NCBI RefSeq assembly: GCF_000934745.1
Contig: NZ_JYNO01000011.1
Location: 62,001 to 126,000 of the forward strand
Source: Desulfonatronum thioautotrophicum
GTDB lineage: Bacteria > Desulfobacterota > Desulfovibrionia > Desulfovibrionales > Desulfonatronaceae
DNA: 64,000 nt
Direction: 5' to 3'
A program made the translations under genes and the position numbers. Each line of letters begins with the position of its first letter. The stretch's first letter is position 1. Below, piece after piece: positions 61,580 to 64,000 of the stretch. The notes beneath the pieces are model-generated. The model worked only from the letters and a program-made list of their open reading frames with translations, did not search any database and was not told the DNA's origin.

Positions 61580-61615
61580 GGGTGTTTTTGGGGTTGTTTT
61601 GGGGCTGTTTTTGGG
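61580..61615 (+). other. four-G-run stretch (possible G-quadruplex)
   Basis: The plus strand has G-runs of 3, 4, 4 and 3 separated by T-rich loops of about seven or eight bases, just upstream of the minus-strand xdh start. It also looks like a ten- to eleven-base tandem repeat (TGTTTTTGGGG). It could fold as a G-quadruplex on the template strand; it could also be simple low-complexity sequence. Confidence 0.4.
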
Positions 61616-61624
61616 AGTTGATGT

Positions 61625-61803
61625 TTACGGGGAGGGTTGGATGTTCCGGGACTCAACCTCCAGGCAAAGCTCGATAGCTTCCATGGTTCGCTCCACCAGG
61701 GTGTTCAGCGATTTCGCTTGGGTATGGCATCCGCGGAGGGTCGGCGCCGAGGCGACATAATAACCGTCTTCACCAACTCAATCACCACATTGAACTCCCT
61801 CAT
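61625..61803 (-). pseudogene. HicB antitoxin-like gene with a frameshift
   Basis: On the minus strand ATG 61803 opens MREFNVVIE, and after a one-base shift the frame gives GEDGYYVASAPTLRGCHTQA then KSLNTLVERTMEAIELCLEV, the partial RNase-H-like fold of HicB antitoxins, ending at TAA 61625. The two parts fit the family order MxxxVVIExDEDGxYVAxxP. No hicA toxin is seen beside it. It appears to be an inactivated antitoxin. Confidence 0.65.
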
Positions 61804-61925
61804 CAAAATTGCAAACCTTCCTTGTTCAGCATCGGGGGGCTTCGAATCGTTGCTTAGGCTACGGTTCCGATCGGAATTAGCCTGACGGATGCGATGCATG
61901 TTGATCCTGCTCTCAATGAGAGAAT

Positions 61926-62318
61926 TCACCTCGGATGCTTGGCTGAAGGTGTATGATGGGGGCCTTTAGCACTTAAAGCATGTGAGGATGCTTGGCTCTG
62001 AGCGAGACAGGATTGAACGGATAAAAAGCGAGCAAAATTGAGCACCTGTCTTGCCGCGTCATCGGGCAGGCCGGCAACCAGCGCGGAGGTCTGCTCCGCA
62101 ACGGGAATCCATTGTCGAGTTTGGGCTCGCCACACGACAATGAACTGATTCGCGTGCAAAGCCGAAAAGTCGAGCGTTTCACCGTCGTCGTTGATGAATT
62201 CGATTTCATAAACATCGTTACCGTGACCATGGACGACGGCTCCCCGCACTCCGGCACGCAGATTCTTTTCCGGAATATCCGTGACAACTTCGATGATGTC
62301 TCCTATATCCGGCATCAT
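61926..62318 (-). CDS. DUF4926-domain protein
   Basis: The protein (130 residues) has a DUF4926 domain at residues 1-65: PDIGDIIEVVTDIPEKNLRA, GVRGAVVHGHGNDVYEIEFI and DFSALHANQFIVVW. The C-terminal 60 residues are variable and end in a Ser/His/Lys-rich tail. Its ATG overlaps the DUF6883 gene by four bases. The pairing suggests a toxin-antitoxin-like unit but no function is established here. Confidence 0.8.
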   Translation of the reverse strand: MMPDIGDIIEVVTDIPEKNLRAGVRGAVVHGHGNDVYEIEFINDDGETLDFSALHANQFIVVWRAQTRQWIPVAEQTSALVAGLPDDAARQVLNFARFLSVQSCLAQSQASSHALSAKGPHHTPSAKHPR

Positions 62319-62701
62319 GTTTTCTTCCTCACATAAAGTGTTGCGAGATGAGCCACCGCTATTCCAGGAGGGATGATCCACCCGGTTCTCACGACGGCAG
62401 TGCGACCTTCCGTGCCATGCACCAGAATGTCAACGGTGTAGCGTTTCCCAAATGTGTCCTCACCGTGAAAGGAAACCTCCGATCGCTTTGCCCCGCACTC
62501 AAGCTGACGCAGCAGTTCTGAATGGTTGTCTTGCGTAAAGCCGAGTACTTTTTCAAAAAGTACGGCTTTGTGCCGTCCGAGCGGAGAATCTGGGTTAAGC
62601 GCGTATTGAGTCAGTTTCCGAGGATCAATTCGGATACTATCGGCAATGTCTGACAGTTTCAAAGGGTTGGCGCCATTCTTCATGGATAGCCTCGTCCTCA
62701 A
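62315..62701 (-). CDS. DUF6883-family protein
   Basis: This 128-residue protein has the DUF6883 pattern: KLTQYALNPDSPLGRHKAVL then FEKVLGFTQDNHSELLRQL, and TFGKRYTVDILVHGTEGRTA followed by VVRTGWIIPPGIAVAHLATL. The family occurs in polymorphic-toxin and toxin-antitoxin settings. An alternative start at ATG 62683 would shorten it by six residues. It is directly followed by the DUF4926 gene. Confidence 0.75.
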   Translation of the reverse strand: MRTRLSMKNGANPLKLSDIADSIRIDPRKLTQYALNPDSPLGRHKAVLFEKVLGFTQDNHSELLRQLECGAKRSEVSFHGEDTFGKRYTVDILVHGTEGRTAVVRTGWIIPPGIAVAHLATLYVRKKT

Positions 62702-62769
62702 AGGCGAACCTCAACGGTGAACCGACTCAAAATCGCGTAAACGACGTTCGGACGGAGTGCACAGCATAT

Positions 62770-64000
62770 CTACTTAAGCCCCGCCAACAACCCCACGCGC
62801 TCGTTGAACGCCTCGATCAACCGATCGATTTCCTCCAGTTGACGGGGGATGCCGGTCCAGTAGTCCTCGTCGTGCCATTGGGCCTGGATTTCCTCGTAGG
62901 TTTTGCCCTGTTGCTCGACCCAGGTGAAGTATTTCAGGTTGTGGACGCGTTTGCGGTCCCAGTGGTTCAGCTCCAGGAGGTTGTCCAGACCCTGGCCCAG
63001 CAGGTGGCGTTCGAAGGCCACGGCGGCGTCCGCGGCGGTGAAGGGACCGCGCTCGGCGGTCAGTTCTTCCAGGCGGCTGCCGTACATTTCCATGGAGTCC
63101 GTGGCCACGGTGGTCATCACGTCTTCCGGCCCGAGTTCGAACCATTTGGCGAACTTGGCCGCGGCAATGATGTTCGACCAGCCGGAGATGCCGATCAGGT
63201 CCAGCTGCTCCACCAGGGCCGGAGCCACGCCCCGGGAGGCCAGGTACTCGCGTCCGGCCTCTTCGTTGGCCAGGCGGATAAGCTGCATGGGGGCCTCGTC
63301 GTCAATGGCCAGGATCATGTCCGTGTTCTTGACGTTGTGTACCCAGGGCACGTGCTTGTCGCCGATGCCTTCGATGCGGTGGTCGCCGAAGCCGTTGAAG
63401 AGCAGGGTGGGGCACTGGCTTGCTTCGCAGGCCGCGATTTTCAGGGCCGGGAAGCGGGCCTTGAGGTAGTCCCCGGCGGCCAGGGTTCCGCCGGAGCCGG
63501 TGGCCAGGATCAGGCCGCGAATCCGGGAGGGCTTGTCCGTCAGTCCGGTCATGACCTCTTCCAGGGCCGGGCCGGTGATCTCGTGGTGCCAGAGGTAGTT
63601 CCCGAACTCGTCGAACTGGTTGAAAATGACCACATCGTCGCCGGAAGCGCGCAGCTCATGGCATTTGTCGAAGATTTCCTTGACGTTGGATTCCGATCCC
63701 GGCGTCTTGATGATCTCTCCGGCCACCTTGGTCAGCCATTCGAAGCGCTCCCGGCTCATGCCCTCGGGCAGGATGGCGATGGAGGAACAGCCCAGCAGGG
63801 CCGAGTCGTAGGCCCCGCCCCGGCAGTAGTTGCCCGTGGAGGGCCAGACCGCTTTTTGGGTGGTGGGGTCGAACTGACCAGTGACCAGCCTAGGAACCAG
63901 ACAGCCAAAGGCCGCGCCGACCTTGTGCGCGCCCGTGGGGAACCATTTGCCGGTGAGGACCACGATCCGGCAGGGCGCGCCGGTCAGTTCCGGTGGCAGA
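62770..64000 (-). CDS. PLP-dependent enzyme (cysteine-synthase-like), 5' end outside the window
   Basis: The frame is open through the right edge, so the N-terminus lies outside; at least 409 residues are present. It is a fold-type II PLP enzyme, with the cofactor lysine in TGAHKVGAAFG, a STGNYCRGGAYD phosphate loop region and GSGGTLAAGDYL. It resembles the cysteine-synthase/threonine-dehydratase group but the substrate cannot be told. The C-terminus (WTGIPRQLEEIDRLIEAFNE) is complete. It stands apart from the neighbours by 69 bases. Confidence 0.8.
   Translation of the reverse strand, partial: LPPELTGAPCRIVVLTGKWFPTGAHKVGAAFGCLVPRLVTGQFDPTTQKAVWPSTGNYCRGGAYDSALLGCSSIAILPEGMSRERFEWLTKVAGEIIKTPGSESNVKEIFDKCHELRASGDDVVIFNQFDEFGNYLWHHEITGPALEEVMTGLTDKPSRIRGLILATGSGGTLAAGDYLKARFPALKIAACEASQCPTLLFNGFGDHRIEGIGDKHVPWVHNVKNTDMILAIDDEAPMQLIRLANEEAGREYLASRGVAPALVEQLDLIGISGWSNIIAAAKFAKWFELGPEDVMTTVATDSMEMYGSRLEELTAERGPFTAADAAVAFERHLLGQGLDNLLELNHWDRKRVHNLKYFTWVEQQGKTYEEIQAQWHDEDYWTGIPRQLEEIDRLIEAFNERVGLLAGLK

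Overview
The window reads as chromosome of a Gram-negative sulfate-reducer-type bacterium (Desulfobacterota, most like Desulfovibrionales; species not resolved). Pointers are a PxxKW cysteine-rich protein, a selD that itself uses an in-frame TGA (selenocysteine) beside a selenium-associated LysR regulator, a selenium-dependent-type molybdenum hydroxylase, a MCE lipid-transport cluster and a long S10-spc-alpha ribosomal block. Most of the DNA is GC-rich and densely coded. No phage, transposase, rRNA or CRISPR array was seen.

Region 1 (1-12.0 kb, all minus strand): mnmG leads into a MlaE permease, a MlaF-like protein that has lost every ATPase motif, a MlaD/MCE protein, a lipoprotein and a PilZ protein. 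Then come corC-lnt, prfB with a programmed +1 frameshift, a GGDEF cyclase and a MinD-type ATPase, with a HU gene entering at the left edge. The theme is the envelope (lipid transport, lipoprotein maturation) plus c-di-GMP. Region 2 (12.0-22.0 kb): REP-like palindromes, a M20 hydrolase, the PxxKW protein, then a 2088-residue secreted PEP-CTERM protein followed by two related small single-pass membrane proteins.

Region 3 (22.0-31.0 kb): accessory DNA. A Phd/PIN toxin-antitoxin pair, a decayed hybrid-kinase tail, an intact RND efflux pair, YjbQ, then a run of intact and broken toxin-antitoxin-like genes (BrnT truncated/BrnA, DUF433 with a stop, DUF2442, DUF433/DUF5615) and a CHAT-like C-terminal scrap. 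Region 4 (31.0-48.1 kb): a RluA-family pseudouridine synthase, tRNA-Thr/Tyr/Gly/Thr, tuf and 28 further translation, secretion and transcription genes to rplQ, closed by a strong terminator. rpmD (L30) is absent from its usual place.

Region 5 (48.1-57.6 kb): LysR-selD(Sec), then zur facing away from znuA-znuC-znuB, glmS, an ABC-2 polysaccharide-type permease without its ATPase, and a YitT protein. Region 6 (57.6-64.0 kb, minus strand): SsnA-type aminohydrolase downstream of a fused 2Fe-2S/molybdopterin hydroxylase, a frameshifted hicB, a DUF6883-DUF4926 pair and a PLP enzyme that runs off the right edge. The selenium supply gene and a probable selenium-using enzyme lie within 12 kb of each other.
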